Source: Osmia lignaria lignaria (lineage: Eukaryota; Arthropoda; Insecta; Hymenoptera; Megachilidae). Taken from it: a stretch of 64,000 bases of DNA. The notes beneath the pieces are model-generated. The model had not been told where the DNA came from. It saw nothing but the letters and a program-made list of their open reading frames with translations, and searched no databases. This document shows positions 11,493 to 20,600 of the stretch, in pieces. The first letter of the stretch is position 1, and each line of letters opens with the position of its first letter. A program made the translations under genes and the position numbers. The DNA is taken from positions 2,976,001-3,040,000 of the forward strand of contig NC_135037.1 in assembly GCF_051020975.1 (NCBI RefSeq), given 5' to 3'.

Positions 11493-12794
11493 CAGGCTGC
11501 CACCGGTACTTATCACCCGGTGGACCATTCGCGCGATCCGCTCCGCCATAGGATGGAGATTGTGATCGAGAATCCCGTTGAATCGTCGTCACCGCCGCCT
11601 CCTCCACCGCCGCCACCGCCGCAGATCTCTACATCGACGTGGAACGCGATCGTAAGCGCCCCGCCAACCTCGAAAACGTCCACCGTCGTCACCTGCACGT
11701 CTACGCCGGCTGTAATGACGATAACAATCGCCGAAAATCCCACCGCTCCGACCTACCCTCCTCCCGTACACTTCTCTTATCGGGAAAGCTACGCAGGTAA
11801 CTCGCTTCCGTTCACCGGCGATTTCTACTCGATGCGTCGCCCTCAGCCTCATACCAGATCGTACGACGATCCCGACGGAGCCTCGCCGTCCGTTCGACGC
11901 GTCGACAAGTCCGGATTACTGGGAATCACGGAATCGGAGACGTCCTCTCTACGTGCTGGCTCGCGATCGCTGCGTTACCTCTCCGCCATCAACGGCACCG
12001 CTTCTGGGATCTTGTCTCCTCGAAGATTCGAATGCATCGGTCAACTGGACCCTGTGCCAGAGGTTCCAGGACAGATCAGCCGTGGTAACGTAACCCCAGG
12101 ATCTCCCAAAGCGTTTCCAGCCTCCTCCGCGTGCAGCAATCTTCCCGTCGACGTCGCGACGTCGATGCTCGGACAAGAAAGAGGTGACGGATCTTCGTTC
12201 GACTCTCGCGGAAGACACATGCAGTTGGCCTCTTTCGATCCGCTCGAATCGCGGTACAGAAACGATCACGTTTACGAACGTCATCTGGCTGGAATCGAGT
12301 CGTCGAATTTCGAAGCAACAGATTACGGTTCGTCGTTTCGGTTTCAAGAAAGCTGCGAAGCCAGAGGACGATGCTTGGGACGGCTGTCGCAGTTCGCTTT
12401 GACGAGGAACGAGCGCAACAACGCGCTCGAGAGCGTCGCGCGATACACGGAGACGTGTTGCAATTTCCCTTTCGCCGCTCGAACACCCACCGCGTCCCCA
12501 GGCTTCGAGGGGACGCCGGGTCTCCCTTCGAGTCGCGCCGCAACGACAACCGCGACCACCTCCACGGCGACGGTCGCAACGTCGACGATGCGGGAAATCG
12601 AGACGAGCCAGAAAGACGAGGTGAAGGTTGCCGATTGCCTGCCGGACGAAGAGAGGGCTGAAGCGGAGGGCTGCGAGCACGGATCGACGAATAACCCGTT
12701 GAAAGACGGCGAATCCTCGGAAAGGGCGGACGAAATGGCAGACAACGACGGGATCCAAACCCTACGAGTGATTATTTTGTCGGAACAATTGTGA
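11493..12794 (+). CDS. Candidate alternative C-terminal coding region of echinoid (433 codons)
   Basis: An open frame of 433 codons lies downstream of the EIIV stop, in the same frame as the last echinoid exon. It has no convincing AUG near its start. A donor (CAG followed by GTCAGT at 11349) and an acceptor after CAG at 11492 would remove a 144-nt intron containing both intervening stops (11436 and 11487) and fuse this frame in phase 0 after PPQQ. The product would replace 29 residues including the PDZ ligand with 433 residues. These include a ten-proline run near 11590, a Tyr/Arg/Ser-rich stretch (for example FYSMRRPQPHTRSYDD), a Thr/Ala-rich run and an acidic end (stop at 12792). Composition is coding-like and CpG-rich. 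The acceptor lacks a good pyrimidine tract, so it could instead be 3' UTR with a chance frame, or a second cistron. No known domain is seen. Confidence 0.45.
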   Translation, partial: QAATGTYHPVDHSRDPLRHRMEIVIENPVESSSPPPPPPPPPPQISTSTWNAIVSAPPTSKTSTVVTCTSTPAVMTITIAENPTAPTYPPPVHFSYRESYAGNSLPFTGDFYSMRRPQPHTRSYDDPDGASPSVRRVDKSGLLGITESETSSLRAGSRSLRYLSAINGTASGILSPRRFECIGQLDPVPEVPGQISRGNVTPGSPKAFPASSACSNLPVDVATSMLGQERGDGSSFDSRGRHMQLASFDPLESRYRNDHVYERHLAGIESSNFEATDYGSSFRFQESCEARGRCLGRLSQFALTRNERNNALESVARYTETCCNFPFAARTPTASPGFEGTPGLPSSRAATTTATTSTATVATSTMREIETSQKDEVKVADCLPDEERAEAEGCEHGSTNNPLKDGESSERADEMADNDGIQTLRVIILSEQL

Positions 12795-14500
12795 AAAGAG
12801 ACGACCGACAAAAGGAAGATAACTCGTTTCTCGCCGACCGATATTATCGTTCGATGTGTATTATATTTAATGTAGTATCTAAGTAACTCGCGACGAAGAT
12901 GGACGATCGAGTCTTGATGAATCTCGCATAAAGGCTGACGCGATGCCATAAGAGGCCATACCTTCGAAAACGAGAGAAAAAAATAAGAAGAAGAAGAAGA
13001 AGAAAATAACCGCGCACGTGAAACGACGAAGCTCGAACGCGTGCTCGATGGCGTTTTATTGGAACACAGTTCGCGTTCGAGCTACGACGCGTTACGTATT
13101 TTGTACTTTTATATCGTGGACGACGCCGTCGATTCTCGACCGACGAACGATCCCCATTGTGCTTCCCGGATTCGCGACCCGGGAACACACCCTCTTCTGT
13201 ACATGTACCATAAATTGACTGCGCCCGCGGCGCGCTTACAGGCGGAACTTCCCAAGTCCCCTCAAATTTTAATGAACTTCTCTGTGTTGATAGATCACAG
13301 TGTAATCTATTAACATGCAAAGTCTTATTAAAATCTGAGCTCGTGTTTGAAGAGTTCTCCTTGTTAGGAACGTAAGCAATAAGTCTGCCGTTCGAAAGTA
13401 AGATGGCCGACACAGATTAGTCGAAAGCCTAGAATCGTTTGCGACCTTTGATTCGTTAAAGAGAAACCCGGTAGGAATGTGATAAATTCTGACATCGTTT
13501 TGTTATGTCCACCTTCATATTGTTATTTACTTTGGTGCATGAATTGGGAATGAAAATTGAACCGTCTAAGATGTTAAGGGGTGAACGAAATTCTTGGATA
13601 GAAGACGAGCTGTGGGTAAAAATGTGGGCTGTGTTAACTTTCGAACGTTCATCTGTTGTAAATAACGGTAAACGTATCAGTACTTAACGAGTTTGTACGC
13701 GATGGCGGACAGGGCCCTGAGGGATTTCATGGAACTCGATGAGCTCGTTCTCCTTTCGTTCGACGCGAACCAACGACGAGGGAAGAAGGATCGGTGAAGC
13801 ATTACCTGGTGTACTTCAGGTCCCGTTAACGTTCGCCGTCACGCGTTAATTATCGCGATTACGCGGTGATCAAGCCGAACTAACGATAGCTACGCTTTTA
13901 ACGTAAAAAGATATTTCTTGGCTCGCGCATCTACCGTGCGTCCCTTTAGTTTTGTAGTATTATTAACGCGGCGCGTTTAGGAATCTCGCATAAACGTAGC
14001 GACCTTCGTTGAAGTTCTTATTTTTGTACCGCTCAGCAAACGCGCGGCCAACAGCCGTCGTTCGTCGAATCGTGTTTCATTCGTGTAGACTTATACATAA
14101 AAATATATGAGATATACGCGCTAGAGGAGAGCAGAGAAAGAAGGAAAAAAAAAGGACCAGCCGGATCGTACGCGTTCGTTCCTTTCGACTATGTGATCTC
14201 ATTTCTTCTACTAAAAACGAAGATGATTTCTTTTTTCTTTTTTTTTTTTTAATTTTTTTTTATCAATCGGGAGAACGGGCGAGTTTTTGTTTCGACCGCG
14301 GGACGGTGTCTCCTTTATTCGCTGTTGTTACATCATTTTTTATATTCTGCTTAAATCTTTCCTTCTGTTTTTAATTAATCGTTCATTTGTAACGCGCCTT
14401 CCAGAGTCAACCAGTTAGACTACTTTGATCAGTTCAAAAAATATCATATTTTTCGATTAAAATAAAGACACGTATGAATCCATCAGTTAGAAATAAATGA
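12795..14500 (+). terminator. Echinoid 3' UTR with candidate poly(A) signals
   Basis: The region after 12794 is AT-rich and non-coding, with a GAA microsatellite near 12987-13003 and poly(T) runs at 14230-14265. AATAAA hexamers occur at 14461-14466 and 14492-14497, and are the best candidates for the end of the echinoid transcript. Short inverted copies (ACTACTTTG at about 14419, CAAAGTAGT at about 14528) flank the signals. Confidence 0.45.
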
Positions 14501-15690
14501 TTAAAAATGGGGTATTTTTTAAATTGGACAAAGTAGTCGACTAAACGGACGAACAATTAATTCAACGAAACATCGTCGATTGATAGGTGATCGAAACGGA
14601 TGCTGGACGAGGACACATCGTCTCCGGAAACGATGGTAAATCCCCGTTCTTCCGTTCTTTTCAACGACAAACCGACCGACCAAACATAATCATTCGCAAA
14701 AAAAAAAACGCGTTTGATGCGAATATTTAGCGATGTCGAACGCGTCTCTGTTTTATCAAACGTCGGTTGGAGTGATTGTTTGCGTGTGCGTACGTGTTCT
14801 TGCACGGGCGAAAACGACGCCGGAGGCGTCGTCACGTGTCTATGCACCACGAGCCACCCCTGTGTCGCGTGCAAATCTGAAATTGATATATATCGATCGA
14901 CACACATACATATATATCAATTATCGTCCATTATAGTTACGATATTATTACGAATTATTATTTGTACAAATTTTATGTTGCGATATAAAATAAACTATAA
15001 AACGACATTCGTAACTGTGTTATTTTATTCCCTGATTTTCATTGGATTTGAAAAGTCCTTTCCCAATGAAATATTTAATTCTACATTTTCTGTCTGAATT
15101 ATACCTTTAATTTATTTAATTCTAAGGCTTTAGCGTAATATACGTACGGATCTGGAGCCTTCCCTGTAATATCAGTGACGGTCGCCGTGGGATTTTAGTC
15201 GGTAGGAATCTGACACTCCCCTGCCACCCTCGTCCAGGGGACGGTAGGGTGTCTTATGTAAGATTTTCCCACTTTAAAAAAGGAGAAGAAAATAATCTGC
15301 AAACAACAATGCGAGTAAAGGTAGCTGGATGCAGCAGCGTTGTCAACCGTTCGACCTACGTTCGACCTAGAGCGAAGACAAAACCACCTCAGTCTTATAG
15401 GGACCGCCGAGGGGTGCGGACCTACCTGTTAAACATACATATACCCTCATTTTATTTTCTGTGTTTATTTTATTGACGTCGTTAGAAAGATCTTGCTGAG
15501 ACAAGCTCAAAACCGTTGCGTTTGTGCGTCTAAGAGGTCGGAGTCCAAAGTTACAGAGGTTTCAATTTTTCTATAGAAAGTCTATAGATCGCACATTTTA
15601 GCTTCGGGATCCCTGACACGCGAATTCCATAATGTCAATATACAGGGAGAGTCAACGGTGCTTCGGAGTCCCAGACACCCCAGGATCGAA
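14501..15690. other. Intergenic DNA; no gene recognised
   Basis: This is AT-rich intergenic sequence. A CpG-containing piece at about 15180-15255 (GTGGGATTTTAGTCGG followed by CACTCCCC) resembles a second piece at 17007-17040 (GTGGGATTTTTACC), so both may be remnants of one transposon. The open frames here are short and featureless. Confidence 0.35.
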
Positions 15691-15693
15691 TCA

Positions 15694-15844
15694 GGTCGTA
15701 CCCATCACTATCTCGAACAAGTGAGTTTCACGATTTGTTCGTTTTTAGGTCTTATATTTCGCTAGATCCGGTCGTACCCATCACTATTCCGAACAAGTGA
15801 GTTTCACGATTTGTTCGTTTTTAGGTCTTATATTTCGCTATTTG
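15694..15844 (+). repeat. Tandem duplication, two copies of a 76-bp unit
   Basis: GGTCGTACCCATCACTAT starts at 15694 and again at 15770, and the following bases (CAAGTGAGTTTCACGATTTG and onward) are almost identical. The period is 76 bp. The copies sit at the left edge of the minisatellite array that begins near 15845. Confidence 0.85.
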
Positions 15845-16665
15845 CCTCGGGGTCTCTGACACCCCGGTGACATAATATCGAATGCAGGATCACCGGTTCC
15901 TCGGGGTCTCAGATACCCCGAATGCCGTAGTGTCGGTAAGCAAAGAGTGTCGTCGGTGCTTCGGGGTCCCTGACACCCCGGATGCCAAAATGTCGGTATG
16001 CAGTGTCACCGGTGTTTCGGGGTTCCTGACACCCCAAGATGATATATGTCAGTATGCACAGATAGTAACTGGTGCTGCGGGGTCCCTGGCACCCCGGATG
16101 CTATATTGTTGGCATGCAAATATATCCACCGGTGTTTCGGGGTCCTTAATACCCCGATATGATATTATGTCGGTATGCAGAGATAGTAACTGGTGCTTCG
16201 GGGTCCCTGGCACCCCGGATGCTATCTTCTTGGTATGCAAAGATAGTCACCGATGTTTCGGGGTCCTTAATATCCCAATATGATATTATGTCGGTATGCA
16301 GAAATAGTAATTGGTGCTTCGGGGTCCCTGGCACCCCGGATGCTATATTGTTGGTATGCAAAGATAGTCACCGGTGTTTGGGGTCCTTAATACCCCAATA
16401 TGATATTATGCCGGTATGCAGAGATAGTAACTGGTACTTCGGGGTCCCTGGCACCCCGAATGCTATATTTTTGGTATGCAAAGATAGTCACCGTTGTTTC
16501 GGGGTCCTTAATAGCCCAATATGATATTATGCCGGTATGCAGAGATAGTAACTGGTACTTCGGGGTCCTTAATAGCCCAATATGATATCAGGTCGGTACG
16601 CAGAGGGCGTCATTGGCGCAACGGGGTCCCTAACATCCTTGGATCATATCAGGTCCGTATGAAGA
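15845..16665 (+). repeat. Minisatellite array with a 121-bp higher-order repeat
   Basis: The basic unit is about 56-61 bp and contains an interrupted palindrome of the form CGGGGTCCCTGGCACCCCG. From about 16077 to 16560 two unit types alternate. Type A carries CCCTGGCACCCC, and type B carries CCTTAATACCCC followed by GATATTATG. Together they make a 121-bp dimer. Apparent reading frames on both strands here only reflect the repeat. Degenerate units also lie at 15600-15690. Confidence 0.85.
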
Positions 16666-16950
16666 GGGCACAACCAGTATAATTTTCTTTCAGAGTTTAT
16701 TTAATTTAGTTCATTTATCTTTTTTGCTTATCAAATAAGCTCATCGAAGGGGTATAACATTTATGATTATATCCCTCCCCTGGATTTCAGCCGAGGACCT
16801 CATTTATTTTACTTTTTCCAGTTATTTATATAATTTTATTTCTCATTAATGGCCAAGGCCATCTCAGTATCTCTTACATCCCTGCATCCCTTCCATCCCT
16901 GTATTCCTTAGATTCCATCAATCCTTAATTACCCTTTTTTTTTTTTTTCA
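16666..16950. other. Spacer between repeat arrays
   Basis: AT-rich sequence with the first degenerate CATCCCT-type satellite units at about 16865-16915 and a poly(T) run at 16936-16949. No gene is seen. Confidence 0.4.
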
Positions 16951-17130
16951 ACGTGGTGGAAATCTTCAGAAAGACACCTTCAGCCCCCCTGGGGAGGGGC
17001 CGGAGGTAGTGTGGGATTTTTACCTACTAAAACCACCACGGTGGCCTGCACCAGGAGGGAGGGTCCTTTGACCCTCCTCGGGCTGTGTGCAGTGGCGACC
17101 GGGGCCCCAGCCCCGGACGTCTACGGAATT
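16951..17130 (+). mobile_element. Possible transposon fragment, GC-rich
   Basis: This is a GC-rich island (16980-17125) in AT-rich satellite DNA. It contains GTGGGATTTTTACC, the palindrome CCACCACGGTGG and short inverted GGAGGGTCC/GGACCCTCC-like pairs. The composition suggests an untranslated end of a non-LTR retrotransposon or other mobile DNA, but no enzyme frame is present and the family cannot be named from sequence alone. Confidence 0.3.
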
Positions 17131-17525
17131 CCTTTACATACCTCGTTCCGTTACATCTCTGCATCGCTTACATCCCTGCATTCTTTTCATGCCTACATTC
17201 CTTACATCGCTTCATCCCTTACATCCCTGCATTGTTTTCATCCCTACATTCCTTACATCGCTTCATCCCTTACATCCCTACATCGCTTCATCCCTTACAT
17301 TCCTACATTCCTTACATCGCTTCATCCCTTACATCCCTACATCGCTTCATCCCTTACATCCCTGCATTCTTTTCATCCCTACATTCCTTACATCGCTTCA
17401 TCCCTTACATCTCTACATCGCTTCATCCCTTACATCCCTACATTCTTTTCATCCCTCCACTCTTTTCATCCCTACATTCTTTTCATCCCTACATTCCTTA
17501 CATTTCTGCATCCCTTATAATAAAT
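17131..17525 (+). repeat. CATCCCTTACATCCCTACATT satellite array, left arm of a large inverted pair
   Basis: Dozens of copies of an approximately 11-bp motif (CATCCCTTA / CATCCCTAC / CATTCCTTA / CATCGCTT) run head to tail. The same satellite appears in inverted orientation at about 18010-18590. Frames of 149-169 codons here translate into Ser/Leu/His/Tyr periodic peptides and are not genes. Confidence 0.9.
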
Positions 17526-17594
17526 ATATTATAAAGACTGTATCGCGTAAAGGTAAGTAAAGACAAGTTGTTTTTTCGAAATTTTCGCAAAATT

Positions 17595-17990
17595 CTCGAA
17601 AAAATAGCGCCCCCTAGCGGCAAAAATTTGAACTAAATTTTCGACGTCGAATCAGCGCCCTCTGGATGTGAGAAAAGGAACTAAACCTTGCTACGTTTTT
17701 GGCCCTCTGGCGGCAAAAATGCGAACTAAATTTTCGACGTCGAATCAGCGCCCTCTGGATGTGAGAAAAGGAACTAAACCTTGCTACGTTTTTGGCCCTC
17801 TGGCGGCAAAAATGCGAACTAAATTTTCGATGTCGAATCAGCGCCCTCTGGATGTGAAAAAAGGAACTAAACCTTGCCAAGTTTTTGGTCCTCTGGCGGC
17901 AAAAATGCGAACTAAATTTTCGACGTCGAATCAGCGCCCTCTGGTGGCGAAAAAAGGAACTAAATTTGTATAAAAACGCGAAAATTTAAA
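17595..17990 (+). repeat. 93-bp tandem repeat, about four copies, with GCGCCCTCTGG motifs
   Basis: TCGACGTCGAATCAGCG (one copy TCGATGTCG) starts at 17641, 17734, 17827 and 17920, an exact 93-bp period. Because 93 is divisible by 3, open frames arise on both strands with a 31-residue period; these are artefacts of the repeat. Each unit carries GCGCCCTCTGG and GGCCCTCTGGCGGC. The array edges carry TAGCGCCCCCTAGCGGC (17605-17621) and GCGCCCTCTGGTGGC (17934-17948), which resemble the CTCF core motif. Confidence 0.9.
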
Positions 17991-18009
17991 CTCAATTTCA
18001 AGGAGGTAC

Positions 18010-18590
18010 TGGGATGTATTGAAAGCAGGAATATAAGTGATGCGAGGATGTAAAGGACACAGGCATGTAAGGGATGCAAGGATGTAAGAGATGTTGCGAT
18101 ATAAAGAAGGCAGGAATGTGAGGAATGCAGAGATCTAAGGGATGTAGAGATGTGAGGAATGCAGGGATGTAAGGGAAGCAGCGATGTAAGGGAAGCAGCG
18201 ATGTAAGGGATGCAGTGATGTAAGGGATGGAGAGATGTAAGGAATGTCGGGATGTAAGGGATAAAGTGATGTAAGGAGTGTAGGGATATAAGGGATGAAG
18301 CGGTGTAAGGAATGTAGGGATGGAAAGAATGTATTGATGAAATAAATGTAGGGATGAAGAGAATGCAGGGATGAAGAGAATGTAGGGATGAAAAGAATGT
18401 AGGGATGAAAAGAATGTAGGGATGAAAAGAATGTAGGGATGAAAAGGATGCAGAAATGTAAGGGATGCAGAAATGTTAGGAATACTGCGATGTAAGGTTT
18501 GCTGGGATGTAAGGAATGCAGTGATATAAGGGTGCAGAGATATAGTGAAATCAGAGATATAAAGGGTGCAGACGGAAGTAATAAAATCAA
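18010..18590 (-). repeat. Inverted GGGATGTAAGG satellite array, right arm of the inverted pair
   Basis: The units GGGATGTAAGG, GGAATGCAGGGATG and GATGAAAAGAATGTAG are reverse complements of the satellite at 17131-17525. With the 93-bp repeat between them, the arms form a large potential foldback. The minus-strand frame of 161 codons here is a repeat artefact. Confidence 0.85.
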
Positions 18591-18700
18591 CACGTTCGTC
18601 CTCCTAAGGAGTTTATTCAATAAGGTAAGGAAGTTAATTACAGCAAATTAAATGAATGCAGAAAATAAAATAAGGGTATATGTATACCTTTAGCTACCTT

Positions 18701-19049
18701 CATGAAGCTAGCAGGAAGGAATAATAAAATATGATTGTTTTTAACTTTTCTTAGAGTATTTCGTTTGTAAATCGTTTGTGATTAATTATAAAACAAACTT
18801 GTAGATAATTAAGAAATTATTCACTCACCAACAATGAAAATGATATATTTGTAAATCGCCTACGATTTCCAATCAATTACAGTTATCAGTTATCATAAAA
18901 TATGCTTATTATACAAAATTACTAAAAAGTTCCGGCTCACATCATGACTGAAATAAAATTGGAAACTACAAAAGAACTAATTTGTCACAAACGTTAAAAG
19001 AAAAATTAAAAATAATCATATTTTATTATTCCTTCCGGCTAGCTTCATG
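18701..19049. mobile_element. MITE-like element with 52-bp terminal inverted repeats
   Basis: The left arm, 18701-18752, begins CATGAAGCTAGCAGGAAGG. The reverse complement of 18998-19049 begins CATGAAGCTAGCCGGAAGG. By eye the 52-bp arms differ at only three positions. The roughly 245-bp interior is AT-rich and non-coding. I could not see a convincing target-site duplication, so the superfamily is open. Confidence 0.75.
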
Positions 19050-19059
19050 TAGGTCTCGA

Positions 19060-19410
19060 CAATACAGAGAGCGTCATCGATGCATCGGTGTCCCCGGCAC
19101 CCCGATGCCATAATGTCCGCATATGTATAAAGGGTATCACCGGGCTTTGGGGTCTCTGAAACCCCAAGATGACAGGTCGATATGCAGAGAGCGTCATCGA
19201 TGCATCGGGGTCCCCGGCACCCGATGCCATAATGTCCGCATATGTATAAAGGGTATCACCGGCTTTGGGGTCTCTGAAACCCCAAAATGATAGGTCGGTA
19301 TGCAGAGAGCACCAACGATACATCGGGGTCCCTGACACCCCGGATGCTATAATGTCGATATATAAATAGCATCACCGGTGCTTCGGGGTCCCTAACACCC
19401 CAAGTCATCG
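19060..19410 (+). repeat. Second block of the GGGGTCCC/ACCCC minisatellite
   Basis: The same unit family as 15845-16665 appears in the same orientation (for example CATCGGGGTCCCCGGCACC). Two near-identical units of about 120 bp lie at 19062-19180 and 19182-19300. Together the two blocks suggest one ancestral array split by later insertions. Confidence 0.85.
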
Positions 19411-19416
19411 ATCATT

Positions 19417-19556
19417 ACGCCACCTCTAGAAAAATGGCGCAAACTATTGTTAACTTACCGACTGCCGAAGTGTCGATTACCAACTGACGAAAGTCAGTCG
19501 ATGAGTCGGTAATTTATTGAGTAGTTTCCGCCGCTTTTGTATAGATGGCGCAGTGA
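19417..19556. repeat. Imperfect palindromic element of about 140 bp
   Basis: The left arm starts ACGCCACCTCTAG and runs to TTACCGACTG at about 19465. The right arm runs from AGTCGGTAA at 19504 to GATGGCGC at about 19551, and the arms are reverse complements at most positions. A smaller inverted pair (ACTGAC/GTCAGT) sits at the centre. It looks like a short palindromic transposon derivative. Confidence 0.6.
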
Positions 19557-19559
19557 TCG

Positions 19560-20600
19560 AATTTTAAAAATAATTCTAGGCGGTCTTCTCAAAATATAAG
19601 TTTGTCAAATAATTATTCTAATAACTTTTCGGTCTTATAATAAATAAAAGAATAGTGAGGAGTGGCACGTACAAATGAATAATATATAAATTATATGTTA
19701 ATTTACATCTTACATAATTTCATTTCGATATTATACTCTGTTGTAATGCTTTTTTTTTTGCTTCTTGCACAATGTCTATGTACGCTTGCCACAGGAGAAA
19801 TTAATCATAAAACATGAAATTAATTAACACTTTATTTAATAAGGAAGAAGTACTGGAAGTGCTGAAGATGATTCTCAATTCAAAGTAAATTATTTAAATT
19901 TATACACTGCTGTGAACGTTTCATATATGCAGATAGAATGTATAGTAATAGCAGGAATAAAGGAACGATTGGTGGTATTCTAATGAATATTGTATAGACC
20001 GAGACATCGATAATCCGTCGAGACATCCCGTCTCTCGTCGCGATTCTACGAGCTTGCGCGATTCGTACGTTGTGTAAAACGTCCCGGTATTTATACCAGA
20101 TCAGTTTACTGCTATTCGTTACGTGTACATACAATATCTATAATCATCTTAACTAATATACATCAATTCCCATAAGTATAAAACCGAACAATTATTCTAA
20201 ACAATCGTGTCTGCAGTGCATCGTACCGTCACAGAAATGAAGGCGCTTACCGACAATCGGTCTTGAGTTAGCGTTTCGCAAATAAAAATATTATTAGCAT
20301 AAATTTCTTAAAAATTATACCTCTATTCGATCGATTGAAATTCATTGCGATAAAGAACCATGTCTCCATCAAAGAGACTCCAAGAAGATTGAAATTCTAC
20401 CAGAAGCAGCCTCAAATTCATCTTCCATCAAGGAGATCAGGACGGTGTTACTTTCCGTGGTAACCAACGAGGAATCGATAATTCAGCAAGTAGTTTCGAA
20501 TCTGATCGAATCAGAAGTTGTGATGTTTGACCGTTGGACTATCCGTAAGAGAGCCTGGATACGTAAGAACTTGTGACGAGTGATGTTCATCGATGCTGAA
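19560..20600. other. Intergenic DNA between the repeat block and capu; no gene recognised
   Basis: AT-rich sequence with only short frames and no recognised domain. The promoter of capu probably lies at its right end, but no core promoter motif was identified with confidence. Confidence 0.35.

Noticed and set aside
11949..12758. 269-codon minus-strand frame opposite the echinoid alternative tail
   Set aside because: It is an Arg/Cys-rich antisense shadow of a GC-rich plus-strand frame. The plus-strand reading has the more natural composition and is linked in frame to echinoid.
15882..16585. Plus- and minus-strand frames of 61-133 codons in the minisatellite
   Set aside because: Peptides repeat with the minisatellite period on both strands, which marks repeat DNA and not a gene.
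17011..17560. Three overlapping plus-strand frames of 149-169 codons
   Set aside because: All three frames are open only because an 11-bp-type satellite lacks stop codons. The peptides are periodic Ser/Leu/His/Tyr strings.
17614..17973. Open frames on both strands with a 31-residue period
   Set aside because: They arise from the 93-bp tandem repeat, which is divisible by three. There is no start context and no similarity to a protein.
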